This document shows, piece after piece, positions 44,245 to 54,474 of a stretch of DNA of 64,000 nucleotides (position 1 is the first letter of the stretch; every line of letters starts with the position of its first letter). A program made the position numbers and the translations under genes. Source of the stretch: Fallopia convolvulus. Lineage: Eukaryota > Streptophyta > Magnoliopsida > Caryophyllales > Polygonaceae. The DNA lies in contig OZ024724.1 in NCBI GenBank assembly GCA_964016875.1, forward strand, positions 28,295,786-28,359,785. The letters are read 5' to 3'. The notes beneath the pieces were generated by a model. It worked only from the letters and a program-made list of their open reading frames with translations, had not been told where the DNA came from and made no database searches.

Positions 44245-47200
44245 GATAGTCTAATAGGCATCTGCTTTTATTCTGTGAACAGGCTGGCCCTCAGATCCCG
44301 TCTGCTGGTCCCACTAACACCAAACCTATAACAAAGAAATCTTCTGCTGGCCAGAAGAAACCACTTGATGCAGTTGGTTCTTCCCCACCTTTACCCAGGT
44401 CAACTTGGTTATTTCACAAAACACTTTATTGGCATTGTGGTAGTCTTCCTTACCAAATTTTTTTGATATACCTTCTCATAATCTTCTGTAATATTTGCAG
44501 CAAGAAGCAGAAGGTAGCAGGGGCATTTTCTGATCAAAGTATTGAACAACTTAATGATGTCACTGCTGTTAGTGGAGTCAATCTGAGGGTATGGATTGTG
44601 TTTTTTCATTGACTTTATGCTTCTAATTTCTTCACTTATTGGAACTAGCATATTATTTTGGTGCATGTTCTTGTAATTATGTTTTATTTTATTAACATTG
44701 ATAGGAGGAGGAGGAACAATTATTCTCTGGGCCAAAGGATGACACTAGAGCATCAGAAGCCTCACGTAAGGTTGTTCAGGAGGAAGAAGATAAGCTGCTA
44801 CTGCAGAAACTTCCCCTGCAAAAGAAGCTGGCAGAAATTAGTAATGTTTTTCCTTTTTTTCACTTGTATTCTCTTGTGGTCATTGTAAAGATGCTGCTAG
44901 GCTTGAGATTTATTTGTTTGTCGTGTATAATCTACAGTGACCAAATGTGGATTGAAGAATTTGAGCAATGATGTGGAACGGTGTCTATCATTGGTGAGAT
45001 TTCTATACTTATCTTTGCTAGGTGATTCTTTTCTGGATTTCTGATGCATTAAAATCTTCAGTGCGTGGAAGAAAGACTTCGTGGATTATTAAGCAGCATG
45101 ATCCGAATTTCTAGACAGGTCAGTCTTCACTTTAATAAAACAATACTAGCTAATGTACCTGTACCTTGTACGGGGCACTGTTAACGATGTTTTTTAACAA
45201 AAAAATCCAATTGATAATAAAGCATGATAATTTCACTATTTTTAGTAAACCCTCAATTTTTATAAAAATATTTAATATTATACGCATAGACGACAAAAAA
45301 GACAAATCAAAATAATATAATTTAAATTTAATCTTTTTTATCAATATTTAATATAGATAATTAATTGTCAATCTCTTATGAGAAAATGTAAAAGTTAATT
45401 ATGTTTGTCAAAATTTATTTTAATCATTTAATTGTCAATCTTCTAAGAGTAATTTAAATTTTTAATCATAATTAGTTTTTAATAGAAATTCTGCATATAT
45501 AGATAATTGTTAACCTTTTAAAAGATAATGTAAATTTCTATTTTTTTTAAATAAAAATTCAATTTTTTAAAGAAATTTTGCATAAATAGATCATTGTCAA
45601 TCTTGTAATAATGTAAATTTCTATCTTTTTTTTTTTTATCAAAATTCCATTTTAATAAAATATTTTCCACAAATAGATAAAAGGCAAAGATAATGTAAAA
45701 ATTTATTTTATTATCACTGACTATATCCAAATTTTTTATTTTAATTAACTATTTTAATATTGAGTGATGTGAATATTTTTCAATATTGTAGGGGACGTGT
45801 TATCTTCTTACTAATATTTTTTGGAATTTTAATATGGTAGAAAAAAATAAATTGAATTATTATATCAACAAAAGGGGTGATGCGGCGTAATATGATGACA
45901 AAATTTTGCTACCGCTTTAGTATATAGTAATAGATTATTTTCACCGAGTATCAGATTTATAAGGTCTTTTCCTATGAGGTGCTTGTTGGCATTTTATTGG
46001 GGAATTGCAGCAGTCAATGCTTCGTTTTTAAGTAAATGTTGAGATTTTTTTGTTGCTGATGCAAGTTTATCTTTGTTCATTATGTCGTTTCTAGCGAGTT
46101 GATTCTGAGAAGTCAAGGCACCGAACTGTTGTTACCTCTGATGTTCGGCAACAAATTTTAGCAATAAATCGTAAAGCTAGAGAAGAATGGGAGAAAGAGC
46201 AGGCTGAAGCAGACAAGCTCCGGAGACTCAATGAAGTGAGTATCATCTCTTCTTTTGTCCAAGAAAAATGATTTGCCCTTCGATAGTTAGTGACTTTATG
46301 CCCTGCTGACATAGTGACGTTGATATTGTTTGTCTGTAATTGAATCAGCCTGACAGTGCTATGGGAGCTGAAGCTGACAAGGAAAAAGACGAAAATCGTG
46401 CGAAGTCACTTAAGGTATTTTGATCTGCATAATAGGTGCCCTGATAATGATTTGTATGGCTCCAACCAAAATTTTCTAATATCTGTAGGTAAATAAAGAG
46501 GAGGATGACAAAATGCGGACAACAGCGGCAAATGTAGCTGCTCGAGCTGCTGTTGGAGGAGATGACATGTTGTCTAAGTGGCAGCTTATGGCTGAACAAG
46601 CTCGTCAAAAACGTGAAGGTGGGGCTGATGGAGGCTCCAGTTCTCATCCGGGTATAGAATCAAACCGCAAGAATTCATCTAGGAACCAAGGAGCTGGAAA
46701 AAAGGATCAATCAGTGTCTCCTGCATCTGGTAAGTAACTTCTTGTCTTTCCCCTTGAGAAAAATTGCCAAGTTATACAAAAATCATTTATGAGTATCATC
46801 CTATGCCTTTAGCTGTTTGATTATGTGAAAATGTGTTGTTCATACGCTTTCCCTGTAGCCAAAGTAGCTGATTCCCCCCATTTTGGAACTTGGTACCATA
46901 TTATGGTGTCCCTTGTATTAGGCCTTTGAAGGGTTGTGTGATTGCGGAATTATGGAGAATATAAAATGGTGTTTAAATTTGGCAATGCAAGGCTAAGAGT
47001 TTTTCAGAACTCTTGGGAAGCATTAGACTTTAAGAGGAAACATTGTCAACTACTCTTGTTCCTGTTTTTCCCTACTCTTATATCGAACCCTGATTTTGGA
47101 CAGGCTTTAATTCTTGAACCCTAGTTTGGGTTTGTTTCTTGCTTAATAAATTGAAGAACTTGGAAGCCCAAAACTCATTTTTATTATTTGGAATTTGGGG

Positions 47201-47630
47201 CGCATCGTCATGCTCATTGGCTTTTATACACTGCCTTTGAGATGGATTTAGTCCCTATATCAATTTTGGTGCATTCTAACTAAATTCAGTTATTATTGTC
47301 ACATAGCTGAATTTCAGTTTTCTTGGGTCTATCGGGCGTACCCCCTTACCCTTGGGCAGGGGTACCCCCATCTTGATCCCCCAGATTCCGCTGTAGCGGA
47401 ACCTCACCGGGTCAATGATGATGATGATGATGATAATAATGGCAGGGGTTTCAAGACGACATGGCAGAAACCATAGCACCCTCCTGCAAGTTGAACCATC
47501 ACAAAATGTCACCGTGAAGGATGTGGTTGCAGTCCTTGAAAGGGAACCCCAGACATCAAAATCCACTATACTATATCGCCTATACGAGAGAACTAAAGCA
47601 GATGCCTCAAGTGAGCGGAGCAAAGTCTGA
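38715..47630 (+). CDS. TAF4: TFIID subunit TAF4 (15 exons)
   Basis: Exons: 38715-38750, 38853-38949, 41408-41931, 42115-42210, 42299-42437, 42547-43205, 44283-44398, 44501-44588, 44705-44840, 44938-44993, 45062-45118, 46095-46235, 46349-46414, 46489-46729, 47446-47630. All junctions are GT-AG and keep frame, giving 878 residues. The RST domain (about 185-250) spans exons 3-4 (IPFGSLLPIILPELDKDRAM, then GFVRLMRSIVGDQMLKVAV); in plants it is found in TAF4 and RCD1/SRO proteins and binds transcription factors. A Gln/Ser-rich middle follows. The C-terminal TAF4 domain (about 570-830) contains the histone-fold helices that pair with TAF12 (LPLQKKLAEI, DVERCLSLCVEERLRGLLSS) and VRQQILAINRKAREEWEKEQ. 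It acts in the nucleus as a core subunit of TFIID. Transposons lie in introns 2 and 11, yet no exon is damaged. Confidence 0.92.
39714..40000. mobile_element. Tourist-type (PIF/Harbinger) MITE in TAF4 intron 2
   Basis: Inverted termini GGGCCCGTTTGGTATTGATA / GGGCTCGTTTGGTATCGATA with TTA duplications (39711-39713 and 40001-40003). 287 bp, rich in GATATC palindromes, non-coding. Confidence 0.88.
40004..40030. repeat. (AAAGG)n microsatellite
   Basis: About five AAAGG units directly after the Tourist MITE. Confidence 0.85.
40646..41120 (-). mobile_element. RTE-type LINE 3' end in TAF4 intron 2
   Basis: On the minus strand the sequence ends with GTGAGTACATCTCAACCCC and a (TTG)n tail (plus (CAA)n at about 40649-40668), characteristic of plant RTE LINEs. 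The upstream minus-strand frame ends LALAEDIAQDRVF...IAEG, similar to the C-terminus of RTE ORFs, which usually has a DR(x)W motif there. It is heavily 5' truncated. Confidence 0.45.
44201..44241. repeat. (CT)n microsatellite in TAF4 intron 6
   Basis: About 20 CT units, 40 bases upstream of the exon 7 acceptor at 44281-44282. It may contribute to the polypyrimidine context. Confidence 0.95.
45146..45934 (-). mobile_element. Non-autonomous Helitron in TAF4 intron 11 (789 bp)
   Basis: On the minus strand it begins TCTATTACTATATACTAAAG (plus end at 45934) and ends ...ATTAGCTAG (plus 45146-45149), inserted between A (45145) and T (45935). A near-perfect hairpin, CCtGTAC-CTT-GTACgGG on plus (45158-45174), precedes the terminus. 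AT-rich, no genes. Without it the intron would be about 187 bp. Confidence 0.8.
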
Positions 47631-48048
47631 ACCGACGGACTAACGTTGAAAGTTCTTGCTGCTTGTGGTTTAATAAGTATTTCTGTTGTTATAATAGGAC
47701 TTGTTTTTCCATAATACTAATGATGGGATTTTACAACTTTAAAACGAATTTGCCGTTTGAGCCTACGGTTTCGTAAAATGTACTCGAGTAAGTGTGGAAA
47801 ATAGCATGAAACTGTCTAAAACAATGTCGTGCAAAGGAGATCAATAGTGATAGCCAAATCAGTCAATCTACTATAGTATAATAATAAAGGTAAACTCATA
47901 TTAGAAGGTGTTGAGTATCTTCGTATGTACAATGATACATAACACACTCCGGCGGGGGGGGGGGGGGGGGGCAATTCTTTTTTGAAGGAGCCTAGTTTTT
48001 GTGGGGAGACCATTCTGGCATGCAAATTTTAATTAGGCCATGATCAAC
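47631..48048. other. 3' flank of TAF4 with an 18-G run
   Basis: Non-coding sequence downstream of the TAF4 stop. G18 lies at 47954-47971. No canonical AATAAA was fixed; AATAATAAAGG near 47880 is a possible far signal. Confidence 0.4.
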
Positions 48049-48061
48049 AAACATGCAAATT

Positions 48062-48254
48062 TAACCTCAAGGGATTGGCCTAGTGGAGCAAAACAGGAGT
48101 CGGGTCTGATAGGTTGCAGGTTCGATTCCCTACTAGTCTCCTTGAGGTGAGGCAAATGTAAATCCCCTTGTAAGAGCTCTTTGAGCCCTTGGGTCTTCCA
48201 TGTCCTTGGATTAAGGTGTCATCCCCTCACCCTAAATTTTATTCACGAAAAAAA
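48062..48254 (+). mobile_element. tRNA-derived SINE
   Basis: Pol III A box TGGCCTAGTGG (48076-48086) and B box GGTTCGATTCC (48119-48129), 32 bases apart, followed by a tRNA-unrelated body and a short A-rich tail. Direct repeats ACATGCAAATTT flank it (about 48050-48061 and 48255-48266). Confidence 0.85.
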
Positions 48255-48395
48255 ACATGCAAATTTTAGAGAAAAAAAATCTCATTAATAAAAATTACAT
48301 TTGTTTTGGCATTCAATTAGAAACTACCCATCCCCACTAATACATTAACAACAAATCACTTCTTCTCCAACTTAACCACAAAAATAAACCACCCC

Positions 48396-48772
48396 CAAGG
48401 TTATCAGGATCGGGATTTTAGGTTGGATTGTTGGAGGTTTTTTGGATCGGATCGCTGAATCGTAAAATTTGATCATTAAAAATGTTGTAGGATGGACTAG
48501 TCAACTATTTTAATGGAAATTATACGTTAATCGTAAAATTATTAACTATATAGTTAAAATTGTCATTTATAGGATCGTTAGAATCGTTTGTAGGATCGTT
48601 GAAATCGTTTATAGGATCGTTAAAATCGTATGTAAAATCGGAATCAGATCGAGATTGTATTCTAAATCATTTAAGATCCTACTCCAATAAGATCCTACTT
48701 GGGATCGTGGATCGTTTTGCGTGTTATGGATCGTAGGATCGCTAGAATCGGATAAGGATTCTGATAACATTG
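48396..48772. mobile_element. hAT-type MITE (377 bp)
   Basis: Termini CAAGGTTATCAGGATC / CAATGTTATCAGAATC are inverted. The flanking 8-mers ACCACCCC and ACCACCCT differ at the last base. Inside are three tandem 21-bp units (48571-48633) built on AGGATCGTT-AAATCGT. It has no coding capacity. Confidence 0.75.
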
Positions 48773-48780
48773 ACCACCCT

Positions 48781-49768
48781 TCACCAGTCTCCACTAAAAC
48801 GTTAAAAACTACTATCTCTAATCATTTTAATCTCATTTTCATTATTCCCAAAACAAAATACGTAACCAAGATGTTTGGTTCATTCATTATTAGGTTTGAT
48901 TGGATGAATTTAGCTTGTACAAACTCCAATTGCATTGATTGAGATTTGGTTGATGTATAAATTCGATTAGAGAGAATTGGTTTGGATGATATTATCGTCT
49001 ATTGTTTAATTCATCTTTTGTCATTAATTGATTCAACTCCACTATTTTCTTTCTTCTTTTATCTATTTTTGAAATTTTTATTAAATGGTCAAAAAATGAG
49101 AAAATAATTGATAGAAGATATGACATAGTGTTTGCTACCCAATATTTTATTTATTTCTCAAATTTTTTCTTAAATACTTTCACCTTATCACTTTTTTCAC
49201 CATCTCAAAAATCATTTCCCACTCTTTTCTCCTAAGCAAATCAACATTTTAAAATTTTATTGACGAAGAAAATATGATTTGAACATGAAAGTTTCTCGGG
49301 GAATAAGGTTCTAAGAAGAAGTTAAAATAATGCTTATAAAATCATTTGAATTAGACCTGTACAAAGTACGAGAATTACATTAGTTAGGAATTACTTATTT
49401 CGAAAATCGCCTCACGCCAACATCACCATTATCCTAAAGCAAAGATTTCCAACGAGTTGCATCTTCAGTAGTGTTCATATTCACCATTATGCTTTGAGTA
49501 GGCCTAATCAGGTTTATCGGGCTTGTTTGGTAAAGTTCTGAGTTTTTTAGTTTCAACTCTCTTTTTTCCAACTCTAGATACTTGGGAAACCATTGTCAAG
49601 TGTTCAAATTTTAGTTGTTAGGTTTAAGTTTAAGGGGGTTTCTAAACCATCACATATCACATATTGAAATCATTATTTTAATTTTCTTAAGAAAATTTAA
49701 AAAACAATTAAAAACTAAAGAGTAAAAAAAAATTAAACTTGAATTGAACGATTTGTTGGTTGCTTACA
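48781..49768. other. AT-rich intergenic DNA
   Basis: No supported coding frame, RNA gene or terminal repeats. The right end abuts the 3' end of the minus-strand LINE. Confidence 0.45.
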
Positions 49769-51340
49769 ATGTTTTTTTAATGAAAATATCCATTGTATTA
49801 ATATAAAGGTGTTTGACAAAGCATCATAAAAATCAGACGGGAAATAAAAATGACTAGACACAAAAAAAAGGATAAGTTGAAAACCACTGACGGAGCTTGA
49901 TTGGCACTTCGACGAACAAACTCCTGACGACATAAACTAAACATATAGCTGAATTCTAAACAAGAGCGAATAGGTTTTGTTCCATGTTCATCGAGGCTTG
50001 ATAGGCACTTCGGCGAACAAACTCTCTTCTTTTCACCGAGGCGTTGCAAGTAGTTTTGACCCAACCTGCAACAAGTCTCATCCAATTTTGTCTTTTCATC
50101 TCCATTTCACACTTTATCGCAGCTGAATTCAAGGCGACTGCATTCCTCCACTGTTCGGACACAACCTTCAAACACTTGCCTAATATATAACGAGATTCCT
50201 TCAAATAGTGAGATTGCGAGCCCCCCCCCCCCTCAATTTCCACAAAATACATGCCCATAGGGTTTCATCACACTTGTCCTTATCCGTTTTGCCCAGCAAG
50301 CATCATTGTGGCCCGTTACCAAGAGAAGCCAAAGTAAGATATTGTCGGCAAACTAGTTTGAAAAGCACACAACCCCAAAAGTCGTGCATCTCAGTTTCCA
50401 TGGCTCCACAGATCGTACACTAAGGATTTGGTGTGATATTGCATCGCAAAAGATTAACTTTACATGCAAAAACTTGTCGACATGATCTCCATAAGAAAAA
50501 CTTCCCCCTTGGTATCCATTTCCATAGACGTTGAGGCCAGTTGCATCCTTCTACTCACCTTGTAATCCAACCCAATGGTTCTTCGCAAAAATAGAATGAT
50601 AGGCAGACGTAATCGTAAAGTTGCCATCCTAAGTGTAATATCACACCATCTTATCTAGAACTTTGGCGACAACCAGGTGAATATCAAGGATCACTTGTCC
50701 ACCTGCACATCATATGAACACATCCATTTATTAACTTCCTCTATTTCCAGTAACCGTTCTCCCAATCAATCAAATCTATAACTTTAAGGTCATCAGTCGC
50801 GCCCATAAAATTGCCCACAACTTTGAAATAAGTTGGTCTCGATAGCCATCTATCATGCCAAATGTTAACGGTACACCCGTTTCCAATTTGCCAATAAGAG
50901 CCAGTTTCAATGACCTCCTTCACCTTAAAAATGCTTCTCCATGTGTAACTCGACGAGTATCGAAGAGACGATTGTAAGAAAGTGGTCCGAGGAAAGTATC
51001 TTGCCTTATACAACTGCCCAATAATAGAACCGGATTCATGAATCAGCCTCCAACCTTACTGAGCAAGCATCAACATTAAAAGACTCCAAATCTCTAAAGC
51101 TCAAACCCCCTTTTAATTTCGGTAAGCACTTTCATTCTACCCACAACTCATCTAATGCAAACTCTTTTTATCTCTATTTCTTCCCTATAAGAAATCCCGA
51201 ATAATGTTTTCAATTTCTTTGCAAAGGCTAGTTGGAAGAAGAAAATAGGACATAGCATACATCGAGATGGACTAAATCACAGACTTGACAAACACCCCTT
51301 TTACCGCTCTAGATAAAGAAGGAACTCTCTAGCTTTTAAT
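49769..51340 (-). pseudogene. L1-type LINE 3' half, degenerate
   Basis: Read on the minus strand, the order matches the C-terminal half of plant L1 ORF2. Near 51250 there is YAMSYFLLPTSLCKEIENII. At 51013-50741 comes KARYFPRTTFLQSSLRYSSS, TWRSIFKVKEVIETGSYWQI and TVNIWHDRWL. Then a zinc-finger piece near 50400, CTICGAMETEMHDFWGC, and an RNase-H-like tail near 50050 (GWVKTTCNASVKRRE). The element ends with GGATATTTTCATTAAAAAAA at about 49770, a typical L1 3' end and short poly(A). Frameshifts throughout; 5' truncated. A C12 run lies at 50221-50232. Confidence 0.82.
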
Positions 51341-52259
51341 CTGTTTTCAAACTTACTCCTTTATTTGATAAAAAATAACCCTCTTCGATCGGCCAATCAT
51401 GGAGAACCTAAACCTCTCGCCTCCTAGACCTCAAACCCTAGCCCCAAAACAATGCAGAAATCCCCAAACTCAGAACCCTAAATCGACAAAGTGGATCCTA
51501 ATTCAAGTTTCCTGTTTGAATTTGTGGCCAAAATCCTCCGTTATAAAGAGGATTCACCTACTTAAGAACAAATCTGGTGGTCGAAGCCTAGATGTAACAC
51601 GATCATATTAAGGAGTGGTGCTTCGTGTTCACCTCTCCGGTTGTCCGATGGGGCTTTCTGGGTGGCTCACTTGTTGGTCCTGCAACCCTCCATTCTTTGC
51701 TGGCGGCGAGGGTTGAGAAAGGGGCTTTCTCTCTTTGAACAACATGCGAATTGGAGGCTAGGGTTGATGTGGATTTTCTCATGAGCGGGTTTGTTCACCG
51801 CTGGTTTTTTGGGCAAAAAAGGGTGGCTCTCGGTAGGCTTCCCCTTGAGGAGTGGAGTCGGTTGGCGGTTCTAAGGACAAGGTTGCATTCCCTCCAATGG
51901 AATGTCACAAAGAAGAGTGGAGACTCCAAATATTTCAGGTTGTATCTCTCTTTGACGAATACTGAATTTTTCATTGAGAATTCAGATTTCTCTATGTGCT
52001 ACGATCTTTATATCATTACAAGGAGGTAGGTACTGGGGGTCCTCTACCCTCACACTCTCTTATTTATCTGAGCTCTATCCTAATTTAATTTGGATCTGGG
52101 GGTTGATGTTTGCAATAGGGAAACAAGATGACAAATTGGAGAACAATAGAAAATCAATCAAAAAGAATTTAGTTTATGAACCCCTTCTCTCTAAAGAACA
52201 AGATGGGAATGAGCCTTCTCATTTCCAACATGATCTAATGCCTACCATGGTCGATGAGA
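51341..52259. other. Unassigned region with open frames of unknown nature
   Basis: Plus-strand frames at 51399-51611 (MENLNLSPPRPQTLAPKQ...) and 51751-52029 look like fragments of a plant gene leader and first exon, but I recognise no domain. Another piece at about 52080-52270 reads KKNLVYEPLLSKEQDGNEPS. This may be a gene fragment that once lay next to the hAT element to the right. I do not claim a gene. Confidence 0.3.
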
Positions 52260-52267
52260 CCTTAAAG

Positions 52268-53113
52268 TAGGGTTATCTAACTGGTTAACCCGACCCGATC
52301 CGTAAAAAAATTATGTTCGTTGTTACAGGTTTACGGGTCGGGTCACCAGTCAACCCATTTGACCCGTGAACAAAGAGCGGGGAGAGTGGGTGAAAAGTAG
52401 AGAACGGATAAGGGCCTAAACGGTTAAACCGGCAAAGTGAATCTTTCCTCAAAGTCGACAAGTCTCAGTAGTGACATAGTTAAACATGCGATGTGAAGCT
52501 TTCTTCAAAGACAATGAGTCTCAGGCTCTGAACTTCCCTCAAATCCTGAGACGAGGAGCATTCCTCAAAACCGGCGAGCCGACGACGTGGTGCTTCCCTT
52601 GTTAAAACTCTTCTTCTGGGAGGACTGATCTAGTCGGTGCAACGGTGGAACCTCTTCTGCTTTAGCCTTTAGACATGAACTTGGATTACTGGAGGGAGAG
52701 TGGTGAATGCTGATTGGGGAATAGGGAAGAGAGGGGTAGAATCTCTCAATCACAGAAGCCAAAAGGTCGGGAAGTGGGCAAGCGGTGGAGTACCAATCTT
52801 AGATTGGAGAAAGAAGAAGGAAATTAGGGTTAGTTCCCCCTTGGGCTTTTTAGTTTTGGGCCCAAGCCATAAAGTCCAAGTTAATACTCACAATCATACA
52901 ATAATAATATTTTTTTTATTTTTTTAAAATATTACGGGTCAACCCGTAACCCGATAGGTTGACCCGCAACCCGACCCGCAACCCGTAATCTGAAAAAACC
53001 TAACCCGTAACCCAACCTGTAACCCGTAATATGAAAAAACCTGACCTACAACTCGTAAAATTGCGGGAAGGTCGGGCCGGGTTACGAGTCAACCGACCCT
53101 TTGGAGAACCCTA
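52268..53113. mobile_element. Non-autonomous hAT element with probable captured gene leader
   Basis: TAGGGTT(A/C)TC termini are inverted, with a perfect 8-bp duplication CCTTAAAG (52260-52267 and 53114-53121). The ends are rich in AACCCGACCCGTAA phrases, like the MITE at 15547. The central 500 bp differ in character. On the minus strand, AACTAACCCTAATTTCCTTC (about 52827) leads into a Ser-rich open frame of 65 codons (52762-52565; ERFYPSLPYSPISIHHSPSS) resembling a plant leader plus an organelle-targeting N-terminus. Its source gene was not identified. The frame begins TTGGCTTCTGTG, not ATG. Confidence 0.78.
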
Positions 53114-53121
53114 CCTTAAAG

Positions 53122-53536
53122 GGTGGCAAATCGAACAAGCCTTTTGAGGCAGGATCCCCGGGGTCCGGGAAAGAAAAAGCAAAAGGAAGATCGAACAATT
53201 GACCTTCCTTGACAAGATGACTTGTATTACAGAAAATATACTCCACTTGAAAGAAACGTTTTTGGTTTGATTTGTGTTTGCGGATCTCTTTGTGATTTCT
53301 AATCTGAGATAAATAGGTGGCCTTTTCAAGTTTTCTTGGATTCGATATGGAACTTTCGTGATGTTTGATGCTATTTATGCAATGAGGTTGGATGTTATTA
53401 TATTTTATGATTGCTATTCAGGCTCTATGAATGATGTGATGAAATATGGTTGGAAAAAGATTGCTTTGTATCGTGATATAACTCTAACCAACTAAAACCC
53501 AATGATGAATGCTCTTATGATTGACAAGAAAGCAAT
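53122..53536. other. Unassigned, upstream part of the plus-strand LINE
   Basis: No recognisable domain. It may contain the 5' UTR of the LINE that follows. Confidence 0.3.
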
Positions 53537-54474
53537 ATGAGGAGGTTGAGCAAAAAATGGGAAAAGAGTAAGGAATATGCTATGAAGAGAAAATATAACC
53601 ATAAATTTAATTGTGATAGAGGATACATGGAAGTAATATTAAAAATAGCAATAATCAAGCATGATATTGGCGTGCTCATGATATCTATAAGGAGATTTCT
53701 TAAGGATTTGTATTGTTTTCTTGATGATGCAATGCCTCGAGATTATGCAAGCTTCATTTTCTACTATTTGCTGACATTTGATTGTGCTATTATGTCCTGG
53801 TATACCTATAATATTTGGAACTCCCTGCTCTGTCTAATGTGGCTTCTCCCCGATATCACCAAAAATAAATATTACTTTGAACTAGTAATCAACACTATAG
53901 TAAGCTAATCCTTGTATGATATATTGATTGAAGTTAATGAGAGGAACCATACATGGCTTAATGATAGAAAGCTTAATGATCTCAATTATTCCTGGATGAT
54001 TTTTGGAAAAATGTGCAGCTGAATATGAACATGAATAAGGAAATGAAAGGTAGGAAGGATGAGATGAACAACTTGAAAAACTTAAACTCTTATGATGAGA
54101 ACTTCTTGAGCTTCTTAGGGAGCTTCCATAGGAGATTAAATAATGACCAAGATGAAATAAGCTATGTTGAAAATACCACAGAAATAATTAATGTGAGTAG
54201 CATATATGCTTTTTATGACTATATAAGATTGCTAATACAAGACTGTCATATTTGGAGATGGGAAATTTCTTGCCATTGTATTATCTGGCTTTCCTTTGTG
54301 GAAAGCTATCCCAGAGATGTTTGTACAATGGCAGAGAATAGAGGCCCTAAATTAAATAATGCAAACAGAAAACGAAAACATCATAGCCTGATTACAAACA
54401 TAAGAAACATTAATAATGATGATAATCGACCCTTTGGAGTTATTAGAAAACTACTAATTAAAATAGTTTTTTAA
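53537..54474 (+). pseudogene. Probable ORF1 region of a plus-strand L1-type LINE
   Basis: Two open frames (53537-53908 and 54013-54474) precede the endonuclease ORF. They have no CCHC knuckle that I can see and resemble no domain I know, so ORF1 is assigned by position. The second ends in a basic segment (NNANRKRKHHS, then IRKLLIKIVF) and its TAA overlaps the ATG of ORF2 as TAATG. Confidence 0.4.

Noticed and set aside
44104..44331. Open frame with a Leu-Ser repeat
   Set aside because: Translation of the (CT)n microsatellite within TAF4 intron 6.
47330..47445. Possible SINE/LINE end (AACCTCACCGGG plus (ATG)n) in TAF4 intron 14
   Set aside because: Resembles the 3' end of plant retroposons, but too short and without target duplication to call.
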